The notes beneath the pieces were generated by a model. The model was not told the origin of the DNA. It saw only the letters and a list, made by a program, of their open reading frames with translations, and did not search any database. A stretch of DNA of 64,000 nucleotides from Syntrophaceae bacterium UBA2251 (GTDB lineage: Bacteria > Desulfobacterota > Syntrophia > Syntrophales > UBA2251): the NCBI GenBank assembly GCA_002347815.1, contig DDXV01000065.1, positions 1 to 64,000 on the forward strand, written 5' to 3'. Numbering within the stretch: the stretch's first letter is position 1; every line of letters begins with the position of its first letter. Of this stretch, positions 24,561-34,552 are shown one piece after another. A program made the translations under genes and the position numbers.

Positions 24561-25273
24561 GGACGCTCGCCATCGATACCGCCGGCAAATCGGCCGGCGT
24601 CTCCCTGGCGGTTGACGGGCAGATCCGCTACGAGGTCTTCCATCACGCCGGCCTCAACCATTCCCTCGTCCTGCTTCCGGCCATAGAGGCGGCCTGTAGC
24701 CATGCCGGCGTCGCCCTTGCGGAGATCGACCTCTTCGCCCTGACCCTCGGCCCGGGTTCGTTCACCGGCCTCCGGATCGCGGCCGGGACCGTCAAGGGAC
24801 TCGCCTGGGCCGCGGGCAAGCCGGTCGTGGGCGTCTCGACGCTCGACGCACTGGCCTATCCGCTCCCGACGGGCCCCGACGAGGTCCTCTGCGCGATGCT
24901 CGACGCCCAGCGGGAACAGGTCTACGCCGCGACGTACCGGGACGGGGAGGACGGCCGGCGGGAAAGGATCGGGCCCGAGCGGGTCGCGGGTCTCGACGAA
25001 CTGGTCGCCTCCCTGCCGAGCGGACCGATCCTGTTCGTCGGCGACGGCGCGGAACGCCATCGCGATGCGCTCGCAGCACGCTGTTCCGCCCGGGCTCGCT
25101 TTGCGGGTCCCCTGTACCGGCACGTCAGGGCCGCCGCGGTCGCCCTGCTCGGAGAGGAGCGCTACCGGGCGGGGGAGTCCCTCGATGTCGTCCGTTTTTC
25201 TCCCCGCTACCTCCGTGTTTCGGAGGCCGAACGACGGCATTCCTCCCTGCGGGAAAGCACGAAGAATGATTGA
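24557..25273 (+). CDS. tsaB: tRNA t6A synthesis protein TsaB
   Basis: This 238-residue ASKHA-fold protein has LAIDTAGKSAGVSLA at the N-terminus and LTLGPGSFTGLRIAAGTVKGLAWA near 57-80, the signature of TsaB (YeaZ). It pairs with TsaD, encoded at 56337 in this window, for t6A37 formation in ANN-decoding tRNAs. The ATG overlaps the rseP stop. Confidence 0.95.
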   Translation: MRTLAIDTAGKSAGVSLAVDGQIRYEVFHHAGLNHSLVLLPAIEAACSHAGVALAEIDLFALTLGPGSFTGLRIAAGTVKGLAWAAGKPVVGVSTLDALAYPLPTGPDEVLCAMLDAQREQVYAATYRDGEDGRRERIGPERVAGLDELVASLPSGPILFVGDGAERHRDALAARCSARARFAGPLYRHVRAAAVALLGEERYRAGESLDVVRFSPRYLRVSEAERRHSSLRESTKND

Positions 25274-25347
25274 CAACACCCGTCGATTTGGGGTAAGCGG
25301 AGGCCTGAAACCGGCCGGGAAGGTCCTGCCGGGAAAAGGGTGGCGGA

Positions 25348-25992
25348 ATGGGGAAAAGAAACGGGATCATCGTTCGTGAAGGGCTTCCCTTCATCCTGCC
25401 GCTCGTCCTGCTCACGGCCGTTGCGGCCCTGATGGGCGGCGGGGCGTCGGCCCTCGTCCTGGGCGCGGTGACGGTGTTCGTCATCGCCTTTTTCCGGAAT
25501 CCCGAGCGGCAGACCCCGGCCGATCGAAAGCTCGTGATTTCACCGGCCGACGGGCGCGTCATTCGCATCGAGACGGTCAACGGGCAGGAGCTGGTTCCCG
25601 GGACCTTGAAGAAAGTCAGCATTTTCATGAATGTGTTCAACGTGCATGTGAACCGGATCCCCTATGACGGAACCGTGAGCGCCATCCGCTACCGGCCCGG
25701 GAAGTTTCTCTCGGCCGATCTGGACAAGGCGTCGGAGCAGAACGAACGGACGGCGGTTCTGGTCAAAACCTGGGACGACCGGGAGATTCTCACCGTTCAG
25801 ATTGCCGGTATCGTGGCCAGGCGGATCGTCTGCTGGCTGAAGGAGGGCATGGCGGTCCGGGCGGGAGAGCGGTTCGGTCTCATCCGTTTCGGGTCGCGCC
25901 TCGAAGTTTTGCTTCCCGACGACGCCACCGTCCTCGTCCGGCTCGGGGACAAGGTACGCGCGGGACAAACGCCGATAGGACGGATGCCATGA
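25348..25992 (+). CDS. psd: Phosphatidylserine decarboxylase, short form
   Basis: This 214-residue protein belongs to the PSD-A group. It has an N-terminal membrane hairpin, PADGRV near 65, MNVFNVHVNRIP near 93, and the self-cleavage site FGSR near 180, where Ser becomes the pyruvoyl group. It makes phosphatidylethanolamine from phosphatidylserine. Its stop overlaps the start of pssA, the enzyme for the preceding step (ATGA). Confidence 0.94.
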   Translation: MGKRNGIIVREGLPFILPLVLLTAVAALMGGGASALVLGAVTVFVIAFFRNPERQTPADRKLVISPADGRVIRIETVNGQELVPGTLKKVSIFMNVFNVHVNRIPYDGTVSAIRYRPGKFLSADLDKASEQNERTAVLVKTWDDREILTVQIAGIVARRIVCWLKEGMAVRAGERFGLIRFGSRLEVLLPDDATVLVRLGDKVRAGQTPIGRMP

Positions 25993-26774
25993 AGAATCCA
26001 TCGCCCTTCAGAAGGGACAACATGAAAAAGGGGATTTACGTTCTCCCCAACCTCTTCACCACGGCCAGCCTGTTCTGCGGCTTTTATTCCGCGGTCGCGT
26101 CCATGAAGGGTCTGTTCGAGGTGGCGGCCATCGCGATCATTCTGGCGGCGGTCCTGGATGCCCTGGACGGCCGGATCGCGCGCATGACGAACACGACAAG
26201 CAAGTTCGGCGCGGAATACGATTCCCTGTCCGATCTCGTCGCCTTCGGGGTCGCCCCGTCGCTGCTGGCCTACAACTGGAGCCTGGCTGCTTACGGGAAA
26301 TGGGGATGGCTGGCCGCGTTCCTCTTTACGGCCTGCGGCGCCCTGCGCCTGGCGAGGTTCAACATCCAGACGGGGATCATCGACAGCCGGGTTTTCAACG
26401 GGCTGCCGATCCCCGGCGCGGCCGCCGTCGTGGCGTCCGGCGTGCTGATCTTCTACAAATTGGGGCAGGAGGGGAAATTCGAAAGCCCCCTCGTGCTGAT
26501 CGGCGTCGTCGCCATCGCCATCTTCATGGTCAGCAGCATCAAGTACCACAGCTTCAAGGACCTGAATTTCTTCGCCCGCAAGCCCTTCATGTCCTTCGTG
26601 CTGATCGTGTTCATTTTGGCGATCGTCATTGCGGAGCCGCAGATCATGATTTTTACGTTCGCGCTGGGCTACAGCCTGTCCGGTCCCGCTTGGTGGCTGT
26701 TTCGTCTGACTCGCCGGGCCTATGAAGGGTTGAGGCAGCACCGGACCGAAGTGACGAAGACGGATTGCAAATAA
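25989..26774 (+). CDS. pssA: CDP-diacylglycerol-serine O-phosphatidyltransferase
   Basis: This 261-residue polytopic CDP-alcohol phosphotransferase has the motif D..DG..AR...G...D...D, seen here as DALDGRIAR...EYDSLSD near 52-80. It makes phosphatidylserine, the substrate of the upstream psd product. I use the ATG overlapping the psd stop; an ATG 11 codons later (26022) is also possible. Confidence 0.94.
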   Translation: MKNPSPFRRDNMKKGIYVLPNLFTTASLFCGFYSAVASMKGLFEVAAIAIILAAVLDALDGRIARMTNTTSKFGAEYDSLSDLVAFGVAPSLLAYNWSLAAYGKWGWLAAFLFTACGALRLARFNIQTGIIDSRVFNGLPIPGAAAVVASGVLIFYKLGQEGKFESPLVLIGVVAIAIFMVSSIKYHSFKDLNFFARKPFMSFVLIVFILAIVIAEPQIMIFTFALGYSLSGPAWWLFRLTRRAYEGLRQHRTEVTKTDCK

Positions 26775-26843
26775 TCGGGGATGACGGGCCGCGGGGGCGG
26801 ATCGATCCGCGGAATCGCGTCATCCTGAGATCGGGAGTAAGGA

Positions 26844-27860
26844 ATGAAGCGGTACAATTGCGCCGTGGTCGGCGCCACGGGCGCCGTCGGCAATGAAATG
26901 ATCAAGGTTCTGGAGGAACGCCGGTTCCCCGTAGCGGAGTTGCGCCTGCTGGCCTCCGAGCGGTCCTTGGGCAAAAGCCTTTCGTATCAGGGACGGGACA
27001 TTCCCGTCGCCGTTTTGACCGAGGATTCCTTCGCCGGGATCGACATCGGTCTCTTTTCCGCCGGCGGCGGCATCAGCGAGCGCTTTGCCCCGGCCGCGGT
27101 TCGGTCCGGCTGCGTCGTCATCGACAACACCAACGCCTTCCGCATGGAGCCGGATGTCCCCCTCGTCGTTCCTGAGGTCAATCCCGAGGCGATCGGCCGG
27201 TACAAGGACCGGGGCATCATCGCCAACCCCAACTGCTCCACCATCCAGATGGTGGTGGCCCTGAAGCCGATCCACGACGCCGTCCGCATCAAGCGGATCG
27301 TCGTCTCGACCTATCAGGCCGTTTCCGGGACCGGCAAGAAGGCGATCGAGGAACTGGCCGCCCAGACGCGGGCGCTGATCAACGGGCGTGAGGCCGAGGT
27401 TAACGTCTATCCTCACCGGATCGCCTTCAACTGTCTGCCGCAGATCGACGTTTTCCTCGACAACGGCTATACCCGAGAAGAGATGAAGATGATCCGGGAA
27501 ACGAAGAAGATCATGGGCGATCCGGACATCGCCGTGACCGCGACGACGGTGCGCGTTCCCGTGTTTTACGGTCATTCCGAATCGGTCAACATCGAGACGG
27601 AGCGGAAGATCACCGCCGCGGAGTGCCGGGAACTTCTGAGCCGGGCGCCGGGGGTCCGGGTGGTGGACGATCCGGGACAGCGGCGCTATCCCATGGCCAT
27701 CGATGCGGCCGGGCGGGACGAGACGCTGGTGGGGCGGATCCGGGAGGACGAATCGATCGCCAACGGGATCAACCTGTGGGTCGTGTCGGACAACCTCCGG
27801 AAGGGCGCGGCCCTGAACGCCGTCCAGATCGCGGAGGTTCTGATCCGGGATTATCTATGA
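26844..27860 (+). CDS. asd: Aspartate-semialdehyde dehydrogenase
   Basis: This 338-residue enzyme has VVGATGAVGNEM at the N-terminus for NADP binding, the catalytic Cys in NPNCSTIQM near 130, and HRIAFNCLPQID near 195. It feeds lysine, methionine, threonine and diaminopimelate synthesis. The start follows GGGAGTAAGGA. Its stop overlaps rsmD. Confidence 0.97.
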   Translation: MKRYNCAVVGATGAVGNEMIKVLEERRFPVAELRLLASERSLGKSLSYQGRDIPVAVLTEDSFAGIDIGLFSAGGGISERFAPAAVRSGCVVIDNTNAFRMEPDVPLVVPEVNPEAIGRYKDRGIIANPNCSTIQMVVALKPIHDAVRIKRIVVSTYQAVSGTGKKAIEELAAQTRALINGREAEVNVYPHRIAFNCLPQIDVFLDNGYTREEMKMIRETKKIMGDPDIAVTATTVRVPVFYGHSESVNIETERKITAAECRELLSRAPGVRVVDDPGQRRYPMAIDAAGRDETLVGRIREDESIANGINLWVVSDNLRKGAALNAVQIAEVLIRDYL

Positions 27861-28408
27861 GAATCATCGGCGGAACGGCCGGGAAACGCAGGATCCTCGT
27901 TCCGCCGCGCGGGCGGCTGCGGCCGACGGAGGGCCGGGTCAAGGAGGCCCTCTTTCAGATTCTCCCCGACATGATGGGCAGGGATTTTCTGGATCTGTTC
28001 GCCGGCGCCGGCAGTGTCGGGCTGGAAGCGATCAGCCGCGGGGCGAAACGGGTGGTTTTCGTCGAAAGGGACCGGCGCCTGGCGGCGACCATCCGGAAAA
28101 ATCTGGAACTGCTGGGGTTTGCCGCCGCGGGAGCGGTCTGGGACCGGGACTGGGCGAGCGCCCTCAGGATGCTCGAGGTCCGGGGCGATCGCTTCGACAT
28201 CGTCTTCGCCGATCCGCCCTATGAGCGGGCCTTCGCGGATCTCGTCCTGCGGCGGATGGCGACGCTCGGGGTCCTGGGGGAGGGCGGCTGCTTCATCCTC
28301 CAGCATTCGCGCCGCGAAGACCTGTCGGATCCCGGAGAGGGTCGGCTGCGCCGGGTCGATCGCAGGATGTATGGAGACACCGTTCTGTCCTTGTTTTCAG
28401 TCTCTTAG
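27857..28408 (+). CDS. rsmD: 16S rRNA guanine-N2 methyltransferase RsmD
   Basis: This 183-residue class I methyltransferase opens MRIIGGTAGKR, has LDLFAGAGSVGLEAISRGA as the SAM loop near 46, and DPPY near 119 as the catalytic motif. In E. coli it methylates G966 of 16S rRNA. The rsmD-coaD neighbourhood is common. The start overlaps the asd stop. Confidence 0.96.
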   Translation: MRIIGGTAGKRRILVPPRGRLRPTEGRVKEALFQILPDMMGRDFLDLFAGAGSVGLEAISRGAKRVVFVERDRRLAATIRKNLELLGFAAAGAVWDRDWASALRMLEVRGDRFDIVFADPPYERAFADLVLRRMATLGVLGEGGCFILQHSRREDLSDPGEGRLRRVDRRMYGDTVLSLFSVS

Positions 28409-28429
28409 GAAAGGAGACCGCCGCCATCC

Positions 28430-28921
28430 ATGAAAAAGATCGCCGTTTATCCAGGTTCCTTCGATCCCATCACCAACGGCCACATCGACATCATCAAACG
28501 GGGCTTGCGGATGTTCGACGAGATGATCGTCCTCATCGCCTACAATCCCAACAAGAAATCGCTCTTTTCCGTGGAGGAGCGTATGGACCTGATCAAGGAG
28601 GTCCTGAAGTGCAACGGCCGGGTGCGCATCGACAGCTTTTCCGGACTCCTCGTGGACTACGTCAAGGGCGCCGGCGCGAATGTCATCCTGAGGGGACTGC
28701 GCGCCCTGTCCGATTTTGAATACGAATTTCAGATGGCCCTGATCAACCGCAGGCTCAATCGGGACATCGAGACGGTCTTCCTCATGACCGGCTACAAGTG
28801 GTTCTACACGAGCTCCAACATCATCAAGGAGGCGGCGAGTCTCGGCGGTTCCGTCAAGGGACTGGTTCCGGACCTCGTCTATCAGAAACTTTTGGACAAA
28901 TACGGGAATCAAGCAGGATGA
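28430..28921 (+). CDS. coaD: Phosphopantetheine adenylyltransferase
   Basis: This 163-residue nucleotidyltransferase has YPGSFDPITNGHIDII with the (T/H)xGH-type motif and the later TSSNIIKEAASLGG segment. It makes dephospho-CoA from phosphopantetheine and ATP. The panC and panD genes at 58.8-60.1 kb supply the start of the same pathway. It is coupled to the next gene by ATGA. Confidence 0.97.
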   Translation: MKKIAVYPGSFDPITNGHIDIIKRGLRMFDEMIVLIAYNPNKKSLFSVEERMDLIKEVLKCNGRVRIDSFSGLLVDYVKGAGANVILRGLRALSDFEYEFQMALINRRLNRDIETVFLMTGYKWFYTSSNIIKEAASLGGSVKGLVPDLVYQKLLDKYGNQAG

Positions 28922-30111
28922 ACTTTGCACGCAGAATTCAGCGCATCAAACCGTCGCCGACCCTGGCCATCACGATGAAGGCCAACGCGTTGCGGTCGCA
29001 GGGCCGGGACATCATCGGTTTCGGCGCCGGGGAGCCCGATTTCGACACCCCGGAGCACATCCGCCGCGCGGCGGTCGAGGCGATCGAGCAGGGATTCACC
29101 CGCTATACGCCGGTCGGTGGAATCGACGAACTCAAGGACGCCGTCGCGGCGAAGCTGTTGCGAGACCAGGGCCTCACCTATGAGCGCTCGCAGATCGTGG
29201 TGTCCTGCGGCGCCAAGCACACCCTCTACAACCTGGCCCAGGTCCTCTTCGAAGAGGGGGACGACGTCATCATTCCCGCCCCGTACTGGGTGTCCTATCC
29301 CGACATTGTGCTCCTCGCCGGGGCGAACCCGGTCATTCTGCCCACGCGCGAGGAAGACGGCTATAAGGTTCAGCCCCATGACGTGGAGCGGGCCCTCACT
29401 CCGGCCACGAAGGCCGTCATCCTGAACAGTCCGTCCAATCCGACGGGCGCGGCCTACAGCGAGGAGGAGTTGCGCGCCCTGGGGGACGTGGTCCGGGAGC
29501 GGGACATTTGGGTCATCTCCGACGACATCTACGAAAAAATCGTCTACGACGGATTCCGGTTTCATCATGTGGCCGCGCTTGACGAGCGCCTGAAGGCGCA
29601 CACCCTGGTCGTCAACGGCGTCTCGAAGGCGTACGCCATGACCGGATGGCGAATCGGGTATGCCGCCGGGCCAGCGGACGTCATCGCCGCCGTCACGAAG
29701 ATCCAGAGCCAGAACACGTCGAATCCGACCTCGATCTCCCAGAAGGCCGCCGTCGCGGCCCTGAACGGCGACCAGGGCGTGGTCGCAGCCATGGTCGGGG
29801 AGTTTCAGCGGCGCCGGGACGTCATCGTGGCGGGACTGAATGCCATGGAAGGCGTACGCTGTCCCAACCCCCAGGGGGCGTTTTACGTGTTCCCGAACGT
29901 TGCCCGGCTCTTCGGAAAATCCTATGCCGGCCGGACCCTGACCGGGTCGGCCGACGTGGCGGCCTGGCTCCTCGACGCCGCAAACTGCGCCGTCGTTCCC
30001 GGAATCGCCTTCGGGGAAGACGCCTGCATCCGGCTTTCCTATGCGACCTCGCTCGCGAACATCGAAACCGGGCTGGAGCGCATCGCGGCGGCCATCAAAC
30101 AACTCTCCTGA
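28918..30111 (+). CDS. aspC: Aspartate aminotransferase-like PLP enzyme (AspC, type Ib-like)
   Basis: This 397-residue class I aminotransferase opens ARRIQRIKPSPTLAI and has NSPSNPTGAAY near 177, SDDIYEKIVYDG near 205, and Lys in NGVSKAYAMTGWRIGY near 240. Its length and motifs match prokaryotic type Ib aspartate aminotransferases; some of these also act as prephenate aminotransferases. It overlaps coaD by 4 bases and is 12 bases before the PurF-like gene. Confidence 0.92.
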   Translation: MNFARRIQRIKPSPTLAITMKANALRSQGRDIIGFGAGEPDFDTPEHIRRAAVEAIEQGFTRYTPVGGIDELKDAVAAKLLRDQGLTYERSQIVVSCGAKHTLYNLAQVLFEEGDDVIIPAPYWVSYPDIVLLAGANPVILPTREEDGYKVQPHDVERALTPATKAVILNSPSNPTGAAYSEEELRALGDVVRERDIWVISDDIYEKIVYDGFRFHHVAALDERLKAHTLVVNGVSKAYAMTGWRIGYAAGPADVIAAVTKIQSQNTSNPTSISQKAAVAALNGDQGVVAAMVGEFQRRRDVIVAGLNAMEGVRCPNPQGAFYVFPNVARLFGKSYAGRTLTGSADVAAWLLDAANCAVVPGIAFGEDACIRLSYATSLANIETGLERIAAAIKQLS

Positions 30112-30123
30112 AACGAGGCAATC

Positions 30124-31521
30124 ATGGGCGGACTTTTCGGGGTCGTCAAGACGGTCAACTGTTCCAAGACCCTGTTTTACGGAACGGACTACCACTCCCA
30201 TCTGGGGACGGAAAACGGCGGGCTCGCCGTCTGCGGCGCAAAGGGCTTCTATCATACGATCCACAGCATCAGTCAGGCGCAGTTCAAATCCCGCTTTGTC
30301 GACGACTACAAGGAGATGGACGGGACGCTCGGCATCGGCGCCATCGACGACGATGCGCCCCAGCCGCTGATCATCCGCTCGAAATTCGGGACGTTCGCCA
30401 TTGCGGCCACGGGGCAGGTCTCCAACAAGAAGGCCCTCATGGCGGGACTCCTCGATCAGTGCGATTCCTTCAGTGAAATGACGCTCGGCGGGATCAATAC
30501 GGTGGAGCTCGTCGCCAAGCTGATCAGCCGGGGGAGCGATATCGCGGATGGGATCGTGCGGATGCAGGAGGCCATCGAGGGCTCGATCTGTACGCTCGTC
30601 ATGACGGCCGACGGGATTTACGCCGCCCGGGACCGGTACGGGCGCTTCCCCCTGACCATCGGGGAGCGCATCGGCGGGCCCGGAATGGTCGTGGCAACCG
30701 AGGCGAGCGCGTTTCCGAATCTCGGCTATCAGCTGCGTCACTTCCTGGGACCGGGTGAGATCGTTTTCCTGTCCGCGGACGGCCTCAAGGTTCTCCGCCC
30801 CCCCCGGGAACGGCGGCAGGTCTGCGCCTTTCTCTGGATCTATACCGGCTATCCGGCGTCGATCTACGATGGCATTGGCGTGGAGATGGCCCGGGAGCGC
30901 TGCGGCCGCGCCATGGCCCGGAACGACGACGTGGAAGCGGATTTCGTCACGGGCATTCCCGACTCAGGCGTGGGACACGCCATCGGCTATGCCATGGAAT
31001 CCGGGATTCCCTTCCGGCGACCCCTCGTAAAGTACACGCCCGGCTACGGCCGGAGCTACACCCCGCCCTCACAGGACATCCGGGATCTCGTGGCGACGAT
31101 GAAACTCAGCGCCGTCCGGGAGGTCATCCAGGGGAGCCGGATGATCGTCTGCGACGATTCCATCGTTCGGGGGACGCAGCTGAAGAATTTCACGATTACG
31201 AAGCTCTGGGACAACGGCGCCCGGGAAATCCATGTTCGGCCCGCCTGTCCTCCCCTGATGTATCCCTGCATTTTCGCCTCCTCCACCCGCACCTTCGGAG
31301 AGCTGGCCTGCCGCCGGGCCATCCGGGCCATCGAGGGGCGCGACACGGATAACGTGGAGGGCTACCTCGACCGGCGGTCGGAGGAATACCGGAGCATGGT
31401 CGAGTGGATTCGCCGGGATCTCAACGTGACATCGCTGAAATACCTGCCGATCGAAGACATGATCGCGGCCATCGGCCTGCCGGAAACGGAGCTGTGCCTC
31501 TATTGCTGGCGGGGTCGCTGA
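30124..31521 (+). CDS. PurF-like amidophosphoribosyltransferase paralog, no N-terminal Cys
   Basis: This 465-residue protein has the PurF layout: an Ntn glutaminase-like domain at about 1-235, a type I phosphoribosyltransferase domain with the PRPP motif CDDSIVRGTQ near 343, and a C-terminal CLYC that could join an Fe-S site as in Bacillus-type PurF. PurF normally starts, after Met removal, with a catalytic Cys. Here the start is MGGLFG and the first Cys is residue 13. The ATG follows ACGAGGCA and no upstream start restores Cys. It may use free ammonia or have another role. Confidence 0.85.
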   Translation: MGGLFGVVKTVNCSKTLFYGTDYHSHLGTENGGLAVCGAKGFYHTIHSISQAQFKSRFVDDYKEMDGTLGIGAIDDDAPQPLIIRSKFGTFAIAATGQVSNKKALMAGLLDQCDSFSEMTLGGINTVELVAKLISRGSDIADGIVRMQEAIEGSICTLVMTADGIYAARDRYGRFPLTIGERIGGPGMVVATEASAFPNLGYQLRHFLGPGEIVFLSADGLKVLRPPRERRQVCAFLWIYTGYPASIYDGIGVEMARERCGRAMARNDDVEADFVTGIPDSGVGHAIGYAMESGIPFRRPLVKYTPGYGRSYTPPSQDIRDLVATMKLSAVREVIQGSRMIVCDDSIVRGTQLKNFTITKLWDNGAREIHVRPACPPLMYPCIFASSTRTFGELACRRAIRAIEGRDTDNVEGYLDRRSEEYRSMVEWIRRDLNVTSLKYLPIEDMIAAIGLPETELCLYCWRGR

Positions 31522-31612
31522 ACACCCCCCCCCTTTTTTCTCAGGAAACATCTCCCAGGCGCGCCCGCGGGATCCTTTGTCCCGGCGGGACGAAGCGCTC
31601 TTCATCAGGGCG

Positions 31613-31683
31613 CTTACGGCAAACCCGCGCATTTAGACATTGATCGGGGCCGGTTTTTCGTGATAGGTTACGGCAAAACCCGG
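31613..31683. repeat. Imperfect direct repeat before ispG
   Basis: TTACGGCAAACCCG at 31614-31627 recurs as TTACGGCAAAACCCG at 31668-31682. It lies in the 198-base gap 31522-31719, which otherwise holds a C9T6 tract and an 8-bp hairpin near 31592-31615. Confidence 0.4.
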
Positions 31684-31719
31684 GTGGCCCGATGACGCGG
31701 TCTTAGGTTGAATCCATCG

Positions 31720-32784
31720 ATGAGAAGAAAACATACCCAGCCGGTTTTCATCGGCGGTGTTCAGGTGGGGGGCGGAGCGCCGGTCGTCGTCCAGTCCATG
31801 ACGAATACCGACACGCGCGACGTCCGGAAAACGGTTCGCCAGGTCCGCCGCCTGGCACGCGCCGGTTGCGAAATCGTCCGGGTCGCCGTGCCGGATGAGG
31901 AGGCCGCACAGGCGCTTCGGGCGATCCGGAAGGCCGGCCGGCTTCCGCTGATCGCCGATATCCATTTCCAGCATGGGCTTGCCCTCGCGGCCATCCACCA
32001 GGGAGTCGATGCGATCCGGATCAACCCGGGCAACCTGGCGCGGGATAAAATCCGCCGGATTGCGAAAGCGGCCGGGGAGGCGGGCATTCCGATCCGCATC
32101 GGCATCAATGCGGGATCGCTCGAAAAGGATCTTCTGTCCAAACACGGCGGACCGCATGCGTCCGCCTTAGTGGAAAGCGCCCTCCGCCACATCGATGTCC
32201 TTCGTCAAGCGGGCTTCGACGCCATCAAGGTCTCCCTGAAATCTTCGGATGTCCTGACCACCCTCGCGGCCTATCGCGAGATGTCCGCACGGAGCGACTG
32301 TCCCCTTCATCTCGGGGTGACGGAGGCCGGAACGGAGGTGCAGGCCGCCGTCAAGTCGTCCCTCGGCATCGGCATGCTGCTCGCGGAGGGCATCGGCGAC
32401 ACGATTCGCGTCTCGGCGACCGGCGATCCGGTCCGCGAAATGCCGATCGCCTACGGCATTCTGCGGGCGCTCGGCATCCGGCGACGCGGCGTGGAGATCA
32501 TCTCCTGCCCGACGTGCGGGCGCTGCGAGATCGATCTCATGACGTTGTCGACGCGGATGGAGAAGGCCCTCGCCGGTTGCACCACCCCCCTGAAGGTCGC
32601 CCTGATGGGCTGCGTCGTGAACGGTCCCGGCGAGGCGGCGGAGGCCGATGTCGGAATCGCCGGCGGGCGGGGATTCGGGTTTCTCTTCCGGAAGGGGAAG
32701 GTGATCCGCAAGGTCCCGGAGGCGGAATTCGTCGCGGTCCTGTTGACGGAAATCGATGCGCTCGCCTCACGGGGCTGCGCTTGA
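31720..32784 (+). CDS. ispG: 4-hydroxy-3-methylbut-2-enyl diphosphate synthase
   Basis: This 354-residue protein has [13 protein letters not shown] near the N-terminus and three cluster cysteines in CPTCGRC and GCVVNGPGE near 262-305 for the [4Fe-4S] cluster. It makes HMBPP, the penultimate step of the MEP pathway begun by dxr. I chose the ATG at 31720; an in-frame TTG at 31708 has no better ribosome site. proS follows after 14 bases. Confidence 0.95.
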   Translation: MRRKHTQPVFIGGVQVGGGAPVVVQSMTNTDTRDVRKTVRQVRRLARAGCEIVRVAVPDEEAAQALRAIRKAGRLPLIADIHFQHGLALAAIHQGVDAIRINPGNLARDKIRRIAKAAGEAGIPIRIGINAGSLEKDLLSKHGGPHASALVESALRHIDVLRQAGFDAIKVSLKSSDVLTTLAAYREMSARSDCPLHLGVTEAGTEVQAAVKSSLGIGMLLAEGIGDTIRVSATGDPVREMPIAYGILRALGIRRRGVEIISCPTCGRCEIDLMTLSTRMEKALAGCTTPLKVALMGCVVNGPGEAAEADVGIAGGRGFGFLFRKGKVIRKVPEAEFVAVLLTEIDALASRGCA

Positions 32785-32798
32785 GACAAGGAGGTTCA

Positions 32799-34526
32799 AT
32801 GCGTTATTCGGAGTTGTTTCTGCCGACCGGACGGGAGGTGCCGTCCGACGCCGAGCTGGCGAGCCATCAGCTCATGATCCGGGCCGGGATGATCCGGAAG
32901 CTGACCAGCGGCATCTATTCCTACCTTCCCCTGGGGTACCGGGTGATCCGCAAGGTGGAGCAGATCGTGCGCGAGGAGATGAACCGGGCCGGCGCCCAGG
33001 AACTCTTCATGCCGATGGTCCAGCCGGCGGAGCTCTGGCGGGAATCGGGGCGGTGGGTCCATTACGGCCGGGAGCTGCTCCGCTTTCGGGATCGCCACGA
33101 GCGGGAGTATTGCCTCGGACCCACCCATGAGGAGGTCATCACGGATCTGGTCCGCAACGAGATCAAGACCTACCGCCAGCTTCCCCGGAACCTCTATCAG
33201 ATCCAGACGAAGTTCCGTGACGAGATCCGGCCGCGCTTCGGCGTCATGCGCTGCCGCGAGTTCGGCATGAAGGACGCCTACAGCTTCGACGCCGACGAGG
33301 CCGGTGCGGAGGCGAGCTATCGGAAGATGTTCGAGGCGTACGGCCGCATCTTCCGCCGCTGCGGGCTCGACTTCCGGGCCGTGGAGGCGGATTCGGGAAG
33401 CATTGGAGGAAGCTACTCGCATGAATTCATGGTGATGGCCGATTCAGGCGAGGATGCCGTCGTCTTCTGCACCGCCTGCGACTATGCCGCCAATCTCGAG
33501 AAGGCCGAGATCGCCCCGCCGGAGAAAACACCCTCCGACGCCGGAGCCCGGTTGCCCCTCGAGGAGGTTCACACCCCCGGCGTGCGGACCATCGAGGAGG
33601 TCTGCGCCTTTCTGGCGGTGACTCCCCAGGAGGTCGTGAAGACCCTCATCTTCAGCGCCGACGGCAAGCCCGTGGCGATCCTCATCCGTGGGGATCACGA
33701 GGTCAATGAGATCAAGGTGAAGAACGTCCTGGGCTGCGACGAACTGGAATTGGCGATGGACGACATGATCCTCGACGTGACCGGTTCGCCGCGGGGGTTT
33801 GCAGGCGCGGTCGGGATCCGGGCGCGCGTGATCGCGGATTATTCGCTGATCAACATGACCTCCTGCGTGATGGGGGCGAACCGGGAGGACTACCACCTGA
33901 AAAACGCGAGTCCGGAACGGGATTTCTCCGTTTCGGCCTATGCCGACTTGCGGGTCGTCCGCGCGGGCGATCCCTGTCCGCGCTGCGCCGCTCCCGTCCG
34001 GATGGCCCGCGGCATCGAAGTGGGGCATGTGTTCAAGCTCGGCACCAAATACAGCCGGGCCATGCGGGCCGTCTATCTCGACGCGGCGGGCAAGGAACAG
34101 ACGATGGTCATGGGGTGCTACGGGATCGGCATCGGCCGTACCGTCGCCGCCGCCATCGAACAGAGCCACGACGATCAGGGGATCGTCTGGCCCATGACGC
34201 TTGCCCCTTACGCGGTTATCATCACACCGGTGAACAGCAACGAGGAAACCCTCTCCCGCGCGGCGGAATCCCTCTATCGGGCACTGTCGGACCGGGGGGT
34301 GGAGGTCCTCCTCGACGATCGGGACGAGCGGGCGGGGGTCAAGTTCAAGGATGCCGACCTCATCGGGATACCGCTCCGGGTCACGGTCGGACCGAAGAAA
34401 CTGGCGGAAGGCCGCGTCGAACTCCGCATCCGCCGGACGGGCGAGGTCCGGACGCTTCCGCTCGGCGAGGCGGCGGACGGGGTGAGTGACCTGATCCGTG
34501 CCGAGTTGGAGCGGATCGGCGGATAG
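32799..34526 (+). CDS. proS: Prolyl-tRNA synthetase
   Basis: This 575-residue class II synthetase is the bacterial ProS form, with the catalytic core, an inserted editing (INS/YbaK-like) domain at about 235-390, and a C-terminal anticodon-binding domain. [13 protein letters not shown] and the motif 3 region [17 protein letters not shown] are clear. The start follows AAGGAGG. A tRNA-Pro gene lies 3.6 kb downstream. Confidence 0.98.
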   Translation: MRYSELFLPTGREVPSDAELASHQLMIRAGMIRKLTSGIYSYLPLGYRVIRKVEQIVREEMNRAGAQELFMPMVQPAELWRESGRWVHYGRELLRFRDRHEREYCLGPTHEEVITDLVRNEIKTYRQLPRNLYQIQTKFRDEIRPRFGVMRCREFGMKDAYSFDADEAGAEASYRKMFEAYGRIFRRCGLDFRAVEADSGSIGGSYSHEFMVMADSGEDAVVFCTACDYAANLEKAEIAPPEKTPSDAGARLPLEEVHTPGVRTIEEVCAFLAVTPQEVVKTLIFSADGKPVAILIRGDHEVNEIKVKNVLGCDELELAMDDMILDVTGSPRGFAGAVGIRARVIADYSLINMTSCVMGANREDYHLKNASPERDFSVSAYADLRVVRAGDPCPRCAAPVRMARGIEVGHVFKLGTKYSRAMRAVYLDAAGKEQTMVMGCYGIGIGRTVAAAIEQSHDDQGIVWPMTLAPYAVIITPVNSNEETLSRAAESLYRALSDRGVEVLLDDRDERAGVKFKDADLIGIPLRVTVGPKKLAEGRVELRIRRTGEVRTLPLGEAADGVSDLIRAELERIGG

Positions 34527-34552
34527 ACCGGCCGGAAGGCGGACCGTGAACC

